Source of the DNA: Petrolisthes cinctipes
Taxonomy: Eukaryota; Arthropoda; Malacostraca; Decapoda; Porcellanidae
Assembly: GCA_033782935.1 (NCBI GenBank)
Contig: JAWQEG010002494.1
Coordinates: forward strand, 293,001-357,000
Length of the DNA: 64,000 nt
Direction of reading: 5' to 3'
Under the pieces are notes generated by a model. That model was not told where the DNA came from. It did not search any database and was given only the letters and a program-made list of their open reading frames with translations. The translations under genes and the position numbers were made by a program. Below are positions 45,440 to 58,144 of this stretch, piece after piece (the stretch's first letter is position 1; each line of letters starts with the position of its first letter).

Positions 45440-47340
45440 ATACTATATATAAATGTGGCATTTCAGAACAATAAAATTAATAATGGATCACTTCCACAAA
45501 CAAAAATAATTACAAATTAATATAGTAATTTGCCTTTTACATTATAACACTAATGGTGACGTTGCACAAATACAGTAACGTTATCAGTTGCATATTTAAC
45601 GTACGTAAATGCTGTCAGTGAGTTTCGTAATTATAAAGTCTTCCTTAAGTTATCATCCTACTTACACAAAGTTTAAAACTACACTTTATTATTGTGTGGG
45701 TCATGGAATGTCAAGAATTCTTTCAGAAGGTTGCCGGACAGATAATATTAAGAACCACTGACTGACAGTGATGCTTTGGCTTAACAGTTATACTAAACTC
45801 ATATCAATACCTCACTTAGGGTTGTCATAGACTTCAATCCTTCACGGAACATTATTTGAAATATATACTAAATTGAAAGTTTCTCCCTCACGCTTGAGAC
45901 AAAGGTGGATGTGGAAAACATTATTATGGAGGAGAATGGTAGTAGGAATGTCATGGGTTAGGGAAGGGATTAAATGATTTTAAGGTAGGATACAGGTGTG
46001 TAATAAAGCAAGAAGTATTATGTCTATTTATGATAGTTGTAAGGAGGAGTGAAGTATACACCAAGGGAGAGTTAGGTGAGCAAGAACAGTCATCATGAGG
46101 GGTGATACTATTGAATACTAATAATCACGATGGATATAATATTTTAAGAGTATTTTATCTGGGTATGATTGTGAGCATTAAAACTATAAGGTTTACGCCT
46201 ATTTCAATTTTAATGTCAGTACGGTGACAACTTAAGACATAGACTATATCTGAGTGAGTAAGGCATAATGAAGACGAGTCAATGAAATGAAACTGATAGG
46301 AGAGATTTGGTGATTGGAAAGACAAGAAAGAAACAGAGTCCAGTGTGGTATTAGGAAGGAACAAAAGAGGGAATGATTGATAGAGACAATGGAAAGAAGA
46401 GTATTTGTCACACTGTATTACCCGTGTTAAACAAATGGTAACGAATAATGTTAAGTCACAACATGTACGAAATATTCATGTTACTAAAATACATGTCGAA
46501 GTTTAAATTAATACTTTTTAGCAACAGAGGTATAAATGGAAGGTTACTTAACACTGAATGGGGAGAGGGGAGGCCAGGAGGGGAAGTACTGTATTTATAG
46601 AACAAAAAAACAACATGTAATGGCGTAACACACACTGCCATTATCTATGTTGATGACGTGTGTATCTGGCAACATTATTGTATTCTTGCAACGTTGCCTC
46701 TATGACTGAAAATGCTTTGGTATATTGAATAAACAACTTTCTGGCAACATTATATATATTTCCGTGTGTTGGTATCCGTAAACAAAAACCTTCCTGCACC
46801 AATATCATATATTTCTCGATAATATTATGATTCCACCTTCACAACATATATAGTATAATTATAACTTTGATGAAATTGTCGTTAAATTATTCTAGTTCAC
46901 ATATGGTCATCTGTAATATTAGACATTTAAACCATATATAGCTGTCAATTCTATCACATAGAGTGTTCTCTGATTAACAGGAACGTATCATGGACTAAGA
47001 AAGACAAACTTCTGGTATTGACTGTACAGCTGTGTTTATGATTCCCGGAGACACCATCTTATGGAGGGAACTTGACCTTCTCTATCCTTACTGGACAGCA
47101 GGTAGTTGAATCAAACTGTCTGACCAACACACACAGTGAAGCTATATATACATATGTATATATAAACATTTATTTATTTATATTGGTATCTTTCTGCACA
47201 TCTATTTACCATTGATGAAATACATTAGTTGTTGTGTGTTCATAATGATACGAGTGGAATGGTGGTAATGACAGGTGTTACATTACACTCTACTTTGACA
47301 TTTTATTCTCCCCTTTCTTATAAGTTTCAAAGGTAGACCA
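45440..47340. other. No gene recognised
   Basis: 1.9 kb of AT-rich DNA. Only short frames under 70 codons without recognisable domains. Confidence 0.5.
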
Positions 47341-47430
47341 TTATCTCCCACACTCCCTCCCTCCCTCCCTTTCTCCCTCGATTTCATTCTCACTCTCTCT
47401 CTCCCTCTCTCCATACTTGATTAAACCTTC

Positions 47431-47485
<55 letters not shown>
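47341..47485. repeat. (TC)n microsatellite with CT-rich lead
   Basis: CTCCCTCC-rich sequence, then about 27 TC units at 47432-47485. Confidence 0.95.
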
Positions 47486-47488
<3 letters not shown>

Positions 47489-47736
47489 AAACCCCCATCG
47501 TTGAGGCAAAAATGGAGTGAGTTTATTTCCTCTCTCTCCAAGGTTGACGTCACCAACGAGAACTTTTGGGTGTAAGGTTATCCTCCATACACACGGGTCT
47601 GGACTACAAACAATATTATAGTTAGAACAAAGGTTTTTTATCCCCTTGTTTAGCCAGTATATAAATATTATCAGGTGTCAAAGACCAGTTATTATACAGA
47701 AGAAAACAAGTTATTAATTGTAATTATAACATGTAC

Positions 47737-47751
47737 AGTGTGTGTGTGTTT

Positions 47752-47782
<31 letters not shown>

Positions 47783-47783
47783 A
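47737..47783. repeat. (GT)n microsatellite
   Basis: GT run with a few TA interruptions. Confidence 0.95.
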
Positions 47784-48584
47784 TCATACAAGTCCTCCAC
47801 TCATAGATTCTAGTGTTCTTCCCTACATCCTAAAAGTGTGTATAGTAATAAATATACAACCCTTGTCAAGGGGAATATGAAAGTTATTATATTGATTTAA
47901 CAAGTTGTAATAACACAATAATTTACAAAGGATTAAGTTGTTCGCAGTACACTGGAATTCATAATCTAATATGTTTTATCTCTTCCTTCACTGTCCCAAT
48001 GGATGACGTCATGACACTTCCTGTGTGCGTAGGTGTATGTGTGTGTGTGGTCACTACTGGATTTGCAACAATCTTGTAGTGTTGTGTTTGTATAAATCCT
48101 TCTCAACTTCAGCATTACAGTGCTTCAATCTCTGGAGTTTATTATCAAGAAGAACCTTCCACATATTATTGGGTAAAGTGTTTTGTTGTTACTATTAATT
48201 AAATCCTACACTCAACTATTTTGGATTGTCTTCCTTTGAAATGCTCTGTATTTTTTCATAATCTCTCCCTCTCTTTACCACTTCCTATCTTTCCTCTCCT
48301 ATATTCTTCTTTGGTCAGGTTTCTTCTGTGTCAACATACATTCTTTTCTGTACTGAACAGTTCCACCTTGCAATCCTCCCTCAATTCTTCTTTGAGTAAT
48401 AATAGGTACACTTGGACATTGTGAACCAACACTACCAACATTAACCATTACATTGTCAGGTGATATTATAATATTTAATATTGATCATAATAAGTGATTG
48501 GTTGGAGACCAATTTAGTTTTAATAAATACAGTAATGATAATATTAGTAATGTATAGTAAGCCCCAGGTCCGTAAGTTTAAGGG

Positions 48585-48850
48585 GGTGCGGGAGTAGGGG
48601 ACAGGCTTGGGGGGGGTTTGCAGGGTGTGGGAATAGGGGGACAGGCTTTGGGTGGGTAGAAAGCCTGTCCCCCTACCCCCCCACCCCCCTAAGCCTGTCC
48701 CCCTATTCCCGCACCTTCCTAAACCCCCCCCCAAGCCTGTCCCCCTACTCCCGCACCCCCCTAATCCCCCCCTCAAGCCTGTCCCCCCTATTCCATCAAC
48801 CCCCTTAAACCCCCCCCCAAGCCTGTGCCCCTATTCCCGCACCCCCTTAA
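48585..48850. repeat. G-rich/C-rich inverted minisatellite
   Basis: Up to about 48655 the plus strand is G-rich (GGGGGACAGGCTT units). From there it is C-rich (AAGCCTGTCCCCC, TATTCCCGCACCCCCC). The unit of about 37 bases recurs at 54.7-55.2 kb. The switch point makes a palindrome with potential quadruplex runs on either strand. Confidence 0.85.
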
Positions 48851-48899
48851 TTAAAACCGTTTACTGAGGGGTTACTACCATGGCTGGGAGTTGGCCTGG

Positions 48900-50231
48900 C
48901 CTGGCTGCATATTCCGAAACTGTTGTTAATTTCGACACCATCTAAAATATCAGCCAATCAGGCGCCTTTCTCTCGTCATGACGTCACCTCCGATTAACCA
49001 ATCACACTCCGAAAGGTATGACTTCATAGCTTGCTTTTATTGTTATAAGACATTGCACTTTTTCATGGTAGAAGTGGTCATTTATTTCTTTATACCTCAT
49101 TAATTTCAGTAAATATTTACTTGGTTCTTTGAATACAAACGGAATAATGGTAGAGGATTAACATTATAGTAAAAAATGTGTCAGTCCAATAAAAAGTGAA
49201 CTAAAAATTAAGTTGAAGTGAAAAAAGTTACTAGTGCTCGTTACTGTACCTCATTTATTTCGTGAAATAATGGTGGGATGATTTTGATTGTAGATAAGAC
49301 TGAAAATAAATGATGGTAACTAAGGTCTGTCTTGTGTTCTCTCTCCCTTTGATTATACCCAACATCATGGAGCATCGAGGTCCTTTATCTTTGTGGGGTT
49401 ATTCAATCTCCTGGCAATTTGCACTGAAATATTGCTTAACAGCTTTCCATTTATATTCTTGTATATCGTAAAGGGTCAACCTGGCTATTATTCTAATTGG
49501 TACTATAATTTAGTTGTAAGTTACAAAGTGATATGCACACCAACTTTATTGATATAATACACCTGTATAGTAGTACAGTAGTATAGTATAGTATAGTAGT
49601 ATATAGTAGTATAAATAAACTGGTCATGAGTTGCCAACTGGAAATTTCTTAAGGCGCTAAACTTACTCCCAAAAAGCGCTAAAAAGGCGCTATTTTTGAT
49701 AAATGTCCCACAAAACCTTCTGATTGTTATTTACTTATTACTCTTTATTATGTCAGGACTCTGAAATAATTAAAACCACCAAGAAATGCGCAACAAAAAC
49801 ACAGAAAAGCAGCTGCCAAATGGCACTAGAGCCAAATTGTAAGAGCTATATTGTTCTATAAAGTGCCGAATCTAGCTCCAAAAGCGCTAAATTGGCAACT
49901 CTGGCGACTGTGGCGCATGCAGCAGATACGTCATGGTGGCAATAACGCATAAAAACTGGATCAGACCTTATGCTCCAGAGTGCACTTCTTTGGCTGATAT
50001 TTATGCATAATAATAATAACGTATTATAATAATCATTATTAGTATTATTATGCACAATAATAATAATTGGTGTAATCGCATACGTTGGAGTGAACGACGC
50101 AATGACGTCATACCTTTGGAAGAGTGTGATTGGTCAATCGGAGGTGACGTCATGACGAGAGAAAGGCGCCTGATTGACTGATAATTTAGATAGTGCCGAA
50201 ATTAACAATAGTTTCGGTATATGCGGCCTGG
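48900..50231. mobile_element. 1.33-kb TIR element with promoter-like arms
   Basis: Arms of about 150 bases are inverted copies (CCTGGCTGCATATTCCG left, CCAGGCCGCATATACCG right, reverse complement). Both contain CCAATCA and TGACGTCA words and GGCGCCTTTCTCTCGTC. No transposase frame lies inside. The interior has GCGCTAAA motifs and a TAGTA microsatellite at 49566-49615. Superfamily unknown. Confidence 0.75.
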
Positions 50232-50289
50232 CTGACGTTCACGGAGATTATCTCATCACAGGAAGAGTTGAAGAGAAACTAGATATTGA

Positions 50290-50480
50290 AGGAGGGAAGC
50301 AGGGGGAGGGAAGGGAGAGAGAGTGTGAGGGACGGAGGGAGTGGACAGTGAAGGAACAAGGAGGGAGAGGGAAGGGAGAGAGAGTGTGAGGGAGGGAGGG
50401 AGCGAGAGAGTGGACAGTGAAGGAAGAAGGTGGGAGAGGGAGGGGAGAGAGTGTGTGAGGGAGGGAGGGAGGGAGAGAAG
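50290..50480. repeat. Purine-rich tandem repeat
   Basis: About two and a half diverged units of roughly 62 bases built on GAGAGAGTGTGAGGGAGGGAG and GTGGACAGTGAAGGA. Confidence 0.8.
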
Positions 50481-50546
50481 GAGCCTTTGTGCAATTTTAT
50501 AATTATATATATTTTTTTAACATTCTACGGTGAAAGGGTAAACTAA

Positions 50547-50925
50547 TAATAACATTGACAAGCGTTCCACTAAGAACACATATTATTATAACCTGATTAT
50601 TATATATACCTATTATAACCTAACACACAAACACTATTACAAGGCCACACACACATTAACACACATACATTATTACAGTGCTACACACACATTAACACAC
50701 ATACATTATTACAAGGCTACACACACATTAACACACATACAGTATATAAAACCAATAGAGGCTTAGCTCTAAGTCTTTCATGTATGTTTATCTTGTCTTG
50801 TAACACTACATGATTATATTTTCTCTGTATATGTGACATGTATTATTTTATTGCATTATAATTTGTCTAATAACATTGACAAGCGTTCCACTAAGAACAC
50901 ATATTATTATAACCTGATTATTATA
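50547..50925. repeat. 58-bp direct duplication around a CA minisatellite
   Basis: The segments 50547-50604 and 50868-50925 are identical by eye over 58 bases. Between them, about three 38-base units with ACACACATTAACACACATAC lie at 50636-50745. Confidence 0.85.
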
Positions 50926-51151
50926 CCACCTCAGTTTGTCATGAGAGAAAAAGATTATTACTTATATCTTTATATTTTAATTAAATATTAATTAACATTT
51001 CAGTATGAACATAATACATACAGCATGCAGTATGTGTGTTCTTTTATATCAATGTTTGGGATATGACACTTATATTTACATATTGTCTATTAGTAATATT
51101 ATTTATTGTTGGTAAAATTAGTATATATTGCTTACTGTTATAGCAAAGTTT

Positions 51152-51229
<78 letters not shown>

Positions 51230-51258
51230 GGTCTGTTATGGTGTGTGTTTCTATGTAA

Positions 51259-51318
<60 letters not shown>
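51152..51318. repeat. Two (CT)n arrays
   Basis: 51152-51226 and 51264-51318, separated by a 37-base TGTAAGGTCTG spacer. Confidence 0.97.
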
Positions 51319-51325
<7 letters not shown>

Positions 51326-51424
51326 GTGGAAATGTCCTGATAATGTGCAAACTATAAATATATTAATTTTTTTGGGTACATCCTGTGATAAGTTATGCAG
51401 GCAGTGTTATGTACTGTGTAATGG

Positions 51425-54060
51425 TGGGTTGTGTGTGTGTGGGAAAGGAGGGAGGGTTGGGTGTCTATGGGGAAGGAGGGAAGGTTGGGTGTGTGTGGGG
51501 AAGGAGGGAGGGTTGGGTGTGTGTGTGGAAGGAGGGAGGGCTGGGTGTGTGTGTGTGTGGAAGGAGGGAGGTTTGGGTGTGTGTGTGTGGAAGGAGGGAG
51601 GGTTGGGTGTGTGTGTGGAAGGAGGGAGGGTTAGATGTGTGTGTGTGTGTGGAAGGAGGGAGGGCTAGGTGTGTGTGTGTGTGTGGAAGGAGGGAGGGTT
51701 GGGTGTGTGTGTGTGGAAGGAGGGAGGGTTGGGTGTGTGTTGGGAAGGAGGGAGGGTTGGGTGTGTGTGTGGAAGGAGGGAGGGTTGGGTGTGTGGGGAA
51801 GGAGGGAGGGTTGGGTGTGTGTGTGTGTGGAAAGAGGGAGGGTTGGGTGTGTGTGTGTGGAAGGAGGGAGGGTTGGGTGTGTGTGTGGAAGGAGGGACGG
51901 TTGGGTGTGTGTGTGTGGAAGGAGGGAGGGTTGGGTGTGTGTGTGTGGAAGGAGGGAGGGTTGGGTGTGTGTGTGTGGGGAAGGAGGGAGGGTTGGGTGT
52001 GTGTGTGTGTGGATGGAGGGAGGGTTGGGTGTGTGTGTGTGTGGAAGGAGGGAGGGTTGGGTGTGTGTGTGTGGGGAAGGAGGGAGGGTTGGGTGTTTGT
52101 GTGGGTAAGAAGGGAGGGTTGGGTGTGTGAGGGGAAGGAGGGAGGGTTAGGTGTGTGTGTGCGGGTAAGGAGGGAGGATTGGGTGTGTGTGTGTGGGGAA
52201 GGAGGGAGGGTTGGGTGGTGTGTGTGTGGAAGGAGGGAGGTTTGGGTGTGTGAGGGGAAGGAGGGAGGGTTAGGTGTGTGTGTGGGGAAGGAGGGAGGAT
52301 TGGGTGTGTGTGTGTGGGGAAGGAGGGAGGGTTGGGTGTGTGTGTGTGGAAGGAGGGAGGTTTGGGTGTGTGAGGGGAAGGAGGGAGGGTTAGGTGTGTG
52401 TGTGGGGAAGGAGGGAGGGTTGGGTGTGTGTGTATGTGTGTAAGGAGGGAGGGTTGGGTGTGTGTGTGGAAGGAAGGAGGGTTGGGTGTGTGTGGGGAAG
52501 GAGGGAGGGTTGTGTGCGTGTGTGTGGGGAAGGAGGGAGGGTTGGGTGCGTGTGTAGGGAAGTAGGGAGGGTTGGGTGTGTGTGGGGAAGGAGGGAGGGT
52601 TGGGTGTATGTGGGGAAAGAAGGATGGTTGGGTGTGTGTGTGTGTGTGGAAGGAGGGAGGGTTGGGTGTGTGTGTGTGTGTAAGTAGGGAGGGTTGGGTG
52701 TGTGTGTGTGGGGAAGGAGGGAGGGTTGGGTGTGTGTGTGTGTGGAAGGAGGGAGGGTTGGGTGTGTGTGGGTAAGGAGGAAGGGTTGTGTGTGTGTGTG
52801 GGGAAGGAGGGAGGGTTGGGTGTGTGTGTGTGTGGAAGGAGGGAGGGTTGGGTGTGTGTGGGGAAGGAGGGAGGGTTGGGTGTGTGTGGGGAAGGAGGGA
52901 GGGTTAGGTGTGTGTGTGTGTAAGGAGGGAGGGTTTGGTGTGTGTGTTGGGAAGGAGGGAGGGTTGGGTGTGTGTGGGGATGGAGGAAGGGTTGGGTGTG
53001 TGTGTGTGTGGAAGGAGGGAGGGTTGGATGTGTGTGTGTGGGGAAGGAGGGAGGGGTGGGTGTGCGTGTGTGGGGAAGGAGGGAGGGTTGGGTGTGTGTG
53101 TGAGGGGAAGGAGGGAGGGTTGGGTGTGTGTGTGTGGGGAAGGAGGGAGGGTTGGGTGTGTGTGTGAGGGAAGGAGGGAGGGTTGGGTGTGTGTGTGGAA
53201 GGAGGGAGGGTTGGGTGTGTGTGTGTGTGGAAGGAGGGAGGGTTGGGTGTGTGTGTGTGTGGAAGGAGGGAGGGTTGGGTGTGTGTGTGTGTGGAAGGAG
53301 GGAGGGTTGGGTGTGTGTGTGTGGGGAAGGAGGGAGGGTTGGGTGTGTGTGTGTGTGGAAGGAGGGAGGGTTGGGTGTGTGTGTGTGTGGAAGGAGGGAG
53401 GGTTGGGTGTGTGTGTGTGTGGAAGGAGGGAGGGTTGGGTGTGTGTGTTGGGAAGGAGGGAGGGTTGGGTGTGTGAGGGGAAGGAGCGAGGGTTGGGTGT
53501 GTGTGTGGAAGGAGGGCGGGTTGGGTGTGTGTGTGTGTGTGTGGAAGGAGGGAGGGTTGAGTGTGTGTGTGTGTGGAAGGAGGGAAAGTTGGGTGTGTGT
53601 GTGTGTGGGGAAGGAGGGATGGTTGGGTGTGTGTGTGGAAGGAGGGAGGGTTGGGTGTGTGTGTGGAAGGAGGGAGGGCTGGGTGTGTGTGTGTGGGGAA
53701 GGAGGGAGGGTTGTGTGTGTGTGTGTGTGGGGAAGGAGGGAGGATTGGGTGTGTGGGTGTGGGGAAGTAGGGAGCGTTGAGTGTGTGTGTGTAGGTAAGG
53801 AGGGAGGGTTGGGTGTGTGTGTGTAAGGAGGGAGGGTTGGGTGTGTGTGTTGGGAAGGAGGGAGGGTTGGGTGTGTGTGTGGAAGGAGGGAGGGTTGGGT
53901 GTGTGTGTGTAAGGAGGGAGGGTTGGGTGTGTGTTGGGAAGGAGGGAGGGTTGGGTGTGTGTTGGGAAGGAGGGAGGGTTGGGGTGTGTGTGGGGAAGGA
54001 GGGAGGGTTGGGTGTGTGTGGGGAAGGAGGGAGTGTTGGGTGTGTGAGGGGAAGGAGAGA
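51425..54060. repeat. 2.6-kb G-rich minisatellite
   Basis: Dozens of units of about 28-38 bases: a conserved GGAAGGAGGGAGGGTTGGGTG core followed by a (TG)n spacer of variable length. The core has closely spaced G runs and fits a quadruplex pattern. All plus-strand frames stay open for hundreds of codons (VCVCGRREGW); this is a product of composition, not a gene. Confidence 0.97.
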
Positions 54061-54675
54061 GGAAGGATGGAGGGTTGGGAGGGAACGATGAGGTAAGCTT
54101 TAGGAGGAGAGGGAAGAGGAGGGATGAAGGAAAGGGAGGAAATTAAATGAAGTGATAGGAGAAAAAGGATAAGGGGAAGAAAGGGAGGATTGGGGATGGT
54201 AAAGGAGAGGAAGAGAGAGGGATTTGAAGCTGTAAAGGAAGGGAGGGGAGACTAAGGAAAGGGAGGAGAGGTGTAGGGAAGGGAGGGAAGGGTAGATAGG
54301 GCAATGAAAGGGAGGGGAGAAGAGAAGAAGGGAGGAGAGGAGTAGGAAAGGAAAGGGAAGAGTAGGGTAGGTATAGTAAAGGAGGGGAGGGGAGAGGGAG
54401 GGAAGGGAGAAGAGGGATAGGGAAGAGAAGGGTAGGTAGGGTAAAGGAAGGGGAGGGAGAGGAGGGGAAGGGAGGAGAAGGGAATGGGAAGGGAAGGGTA
54501 GGTAGGGTAAAGGAAGGGAGGGGAGAGGAGGGGAAGGGAGGAGAGGAGTAGGGTAGGGAAGGAAGGGTAGGTATGGTAAAGGAAGGGGAGGGAGAGGGAG
54601 GGTACAGGAGGGGAAGGGAGGAGAAGGGATAGGGAAGGTAATGACAGGATAGGTAGGGTAAAGTAAGGGGAACAA
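54060..54675. repeat. Purine-only tract, about 600 bp
   Basis: Almost all G and A on the plus strand (GGGAAGGGAGGAGA-type words) with a few GGTAGGTAGGGTA interruptions. Mirror-like purine tracts of this kind can form triplex DNA. Confidence 0.9.
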
Positions 54676-54724
54676 TTAAAGGAATAATATACTTATGGTA
54701 CATTGGAGTACTTTGAATCCTCTG

Positions 54725-55190
54725 TCCCCCCTATTCCTGCCACCCCCCCTAGACCCCCCCTGCACCCCCCTAGACCCCCCTGCACCCCCTTAAGACCCCT
54801 AAACACAAACAACCCCCCTCAAGCCTGTCCCCCTATTCCCGCACCCCCCTAAAACCCCTTAAACACACACAACACACTAATCCTGTCCCCCTATTCAAGC
54901 ATTCCCCTAAACCCACCTGCACCCCCCTAAAACCCCATAAACACACACAACCTCCCCTCTAAGCATGTCCCCCTATTCCCGCACCCTCCTAAACACACAC
55001 AATCCCTCTCCCCAAGCCTGTCCCCCTATTCCCGCACCCCCCCTAAACCCCCCCGCACCCCCCTAATACTTCCTAAATACACACAAACCCCCCCCATACC
55101 TGTCCCCCTATTCCCGCACCCCTCCAAGCCTGTCCCCCTATTTCCGCACCCCCCCAAGATCCCCCCGCACCCCCCTAAAAACCCCTAAAC
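54725..55190. repeat. C-rich minisatellite
   Basis: Units with CCTGTCCCCCTATTCCCGCA followed by CCCCCCTAAACCCC, the same family as 48.6-48.85 kb, with some AAACACACACAA spacers. Confidence 0.9.
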
Positions 55191-55259
55191 ACACACTGTA
55201 TTTATCTATTAATAAAAGAAACAAGGGAGAACCACCATCTTGTATTATACCATTATAAT

Positions 55260-55261
<2 letters not shown>

Positions 55262-55301
<40 letters not shown>

Positions 55302-55380
55302 GTAGATGTGAGAGAAAGAGGTAGTAGAGGAGATAGAGAGAGAGAGGTAGTTGAAGTGGGAGAGATAGAGAGGTAGTATA
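55262..55380. repeat. (GA)n and GAGGTAGTAG repeats
   Basis: A GA run of about 19 units, then three GAGGTAGT blocks. Confidence 0.9.
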
Positions 55381-55532
55381 AACACACACATACACACACA
55401 CACACCCTAATGATATACTGTACACACATTATGTATTAAGATAAACACATACATACACACATACTCTATTAATATACACACATATGTATTAACATACACA
55501 CACACAAACGCTAATAGTATACATACATATAT

Positions 55533-55568
<36 letters not shown>

Positions 55569-56085
55569 ATGTATTAACACACATACACATACACACACGT
55601 ATGTATTAACACACACACACACACACAGGTATGTATTAACACACACACATACACACACACACACACACGTATGTATTAACACACACACACACACACGTAT
55701 GTATTAACACACACACACATACACACACGTATGTATTAACACACACACACACATACACACACGTATGTATTAACACACACACACATACACACACGTATGT
55801 ATTAACACACACACACATACACACACGTATGTATTAACACACACACACACACACACACACACGTATGTATTAACACACACACACACACACACACATACAC
55901 ACACGTATGTATTAACACACACACATACGTATGTATTAACACACACACATACACACACGTATGTATTAACACACACACATACACACACACACATATAATA
56001 TTATGTATTAAAACACACACATACACACACACACACACACACATATATGTATTAACACACACACATACACACATACACACACATA
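55381..56085. repeat. (CA)n minisatellite with GTATGTATTA
   Basis: About 15 units of ACACGTATGTATTAACACAC with variable CA/TACA tracts. Confidence 0.95.
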
Positions 56086-56184
56086 ATGGTAACAGTAGTA
56101 ATAACTCAACCTTTACTTATCATGGTGTGAACATTTTTACTAACTTGTATAGATTAGTGAACAGCAAGTTGATGTTGTGGTTTC

Positions 56185-56187
<3 letters not shown>

Positions 56188-56231
<44 letters not shown>

Positions 56232-56402
56232 GTGTGTGTTGGAATGCTTGCGTGTGCCTGCGTGCGTGCATCCGTGTGCTTGCGTCCGTGCGTGCCTGTG
56301 CTTGCGTACGTGTGCACGCGTGTGTGTACGTGCATGCGTGCATACGTGAATGCGCGTGCGTTCGTGCGTGCCTGTGCGTGCATGCGTGCGTGTGTGTTTG
56401 TG
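56188..56402. repeat. (GA)n followed by GTGC-rich tract
   Basis: A GA run to 56229, then about 170 bases of GTGCGTGC/TGCGTGCA sequence that is CpG-rich compared with its surroundings. Confidence 0.9.
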
Positions 56403-56575
56403 GAGGGGGGGGATCTGATGGAGGTGGTAGGATAATTTGTACATGGATGACTTCCATTCATCCCTGGTTTTGATCTGTGACCACAATATAATTAATAATT
56501 AATTGGTTGTTGATGAATCTGACATTACATGATAAAAAATTTCCAATATTAATAAACACCTTTATATGTTTAGTG

Positions 56576-57155
56576 CTAACCTAACCTAACCTAACCTAAC
56601 CTTTATATGTACAGTGCTAACCTAACCTAACCTAACCTAACCTATATATGTATAGTGCTAACCTAACCTAACCTAACCTAACCTAACCTTTATATGTACA
56701 GTGCTAACCTAACCTAACCTAACCTAACCTATATATGTATAGTGCTAACCTAACCTAACCTAACCTAACCTAACCTTTATATGTACAGTGCTAACCTAAC
56801 CTAACCTAACCTAACCTAACCTTTATATGTATAGTGCTAACCTAACCTAACCTAACCTAACCTAACCTTTATATGTACAGTCCTAACCTAACCTAACCTA
56901 ACCTAACCTTGATATATACAGTCCTAACCTAACCTAACCTAACCTAATTTTTATATATACAGTCCTAACCTAACCTAACCTAACCTAACCTTTATATATA
57001 CAGTCCTAACCTAACCTAACCTAACCTAACCTTTATATGTACAGTCCTAACCTAACCTAACCTAACCTTTATATGTACAGTCCTAACCTAACCTAACCTA
57101 ACCTTTATATATACAGTCCTAACCTAACCTAACCTAACCTAACCTTTATATGTAG
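56576..57155. repeat. Telomere-like satellite (CCTAA blocks)
   Basis: Fourteen blocks of three to six CCTAA pentamers separated by a TATATGTACAGT spacer. The complement TTAGG is the arthropod telomere repeat. Blocks 1-7 begin GTGCTAA and blocks 8-14 begin GTCCTAA, and the early spacers alternate between two forms, suggesting stepwise duplication. Not a chromosome end, because ordinary DNA continues on both sides. Confidence 0.95.
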
Positions 57156-57392
57156 TCCTCAGGGTGTGGCTGGACATCTGAAACAACGGGTGAAGTTCCA
57201 CTAGACTGGTCCATCTGTGGCCTGGTGGTCACAAAGGAAAGGTAAGTAACACACAGACACACACAGACAACTCATGACCTATTCACTGGTCCAAGTGTTC
57301 TTATCCCTGGCCATTATCACTCTCAACACACACACAGACACACACAGACAAAACATGACCTATTCACTCTCTCCCTCAGATAATAAAATATA
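57156..57392. other. Short CA/GACA repeats, no gene
   Basis: Contains two copies of ACACACAGACACACACAGACA followed by CATGACCTATTCACT, at about 57248 and 57326. Confidence 0.6.
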
Positions 57393-58144
57393 TCTATAAA
57401 AGAGAGGCGTCTGTCTGTGTGTGTTTGTCCGTGTGAACTTTTCTCCCAAACCAAAAGAAATAGATGGAACAAACCATATATATATATATACCTGAAAGGG
57501 CATGACCCAGGGAAGGTTAAGGTACAGTAGGCTCCATTTCCGCGTTTACCACTACCAATGTTGAGCCACCCAGAAATTAGAATCCCTAACAACGTGTGAT
57601 CCTGATACGAACCACTCACTACAGAGTGAGATGGAAAGAGTGGTTTGGTAAAGGAAAGTGTGTCTCATAAGGTGTGTGTATGAATTTAACACTGTTCTCT
57701 CTGACACTTGTGATGGTTCTCCAACACCTGATTGTCTGGCCTAGACATTACTATCTAATGACTCCATCTGATTAATATAATATCCTACCATATTGCATGC
57801 ATTGTAATTGCATACAAAACATAACATTATTTATTTTCAGGTCCTGTTTGCATAATTGAACTAATCATGTTTGGCCACACAAAATGATGTTGTAGGTATT
57901 GAGAAGGAGAATGTGGTGGAGAAATGAAGGAGTCGAGTGAGTACTGGAAATGGGTAAAGGAGAAGGGTAATGGAAAGAGGATGTGGTCGAGGTGTAGGAC
58001 AGAGTGTGGAGAAGTGAGTGAGTAATCATTGGGTAGTTAAGTCACACTCCACTACAAAACAATATCCTTTGGTAACCAGTAACACAAAGTCATTAATCAG
58101 AAAATGTCTTGACTGTGGTCAAGTAACAAAATTGGCTGACTTGC

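Noticed and set aside
51385..53826. Open frames up to 352 codons reading VCVCGRREGWVCV
   Set aside because: They are translations of the G-rich minisatellite, open in all three frames because of composition. No start context, domain or codon bias supports a gene.
54100..54703. Proline/serine/leucine-rich minus-strand frames of about 190 codons
   Set aside because: Complement of a purine-only tract; low complexity, open in two frames.
55407..56080. VCVCVCVNTYVCVCV frames on the minus strand
   Set aside because: Translation of a CA minisatellite.
56576..57155. True chromosome end
   Set aside because: Pentamer blocks are interrupted by regular spacers and followed by more than 6 kb of ordinary sequence.
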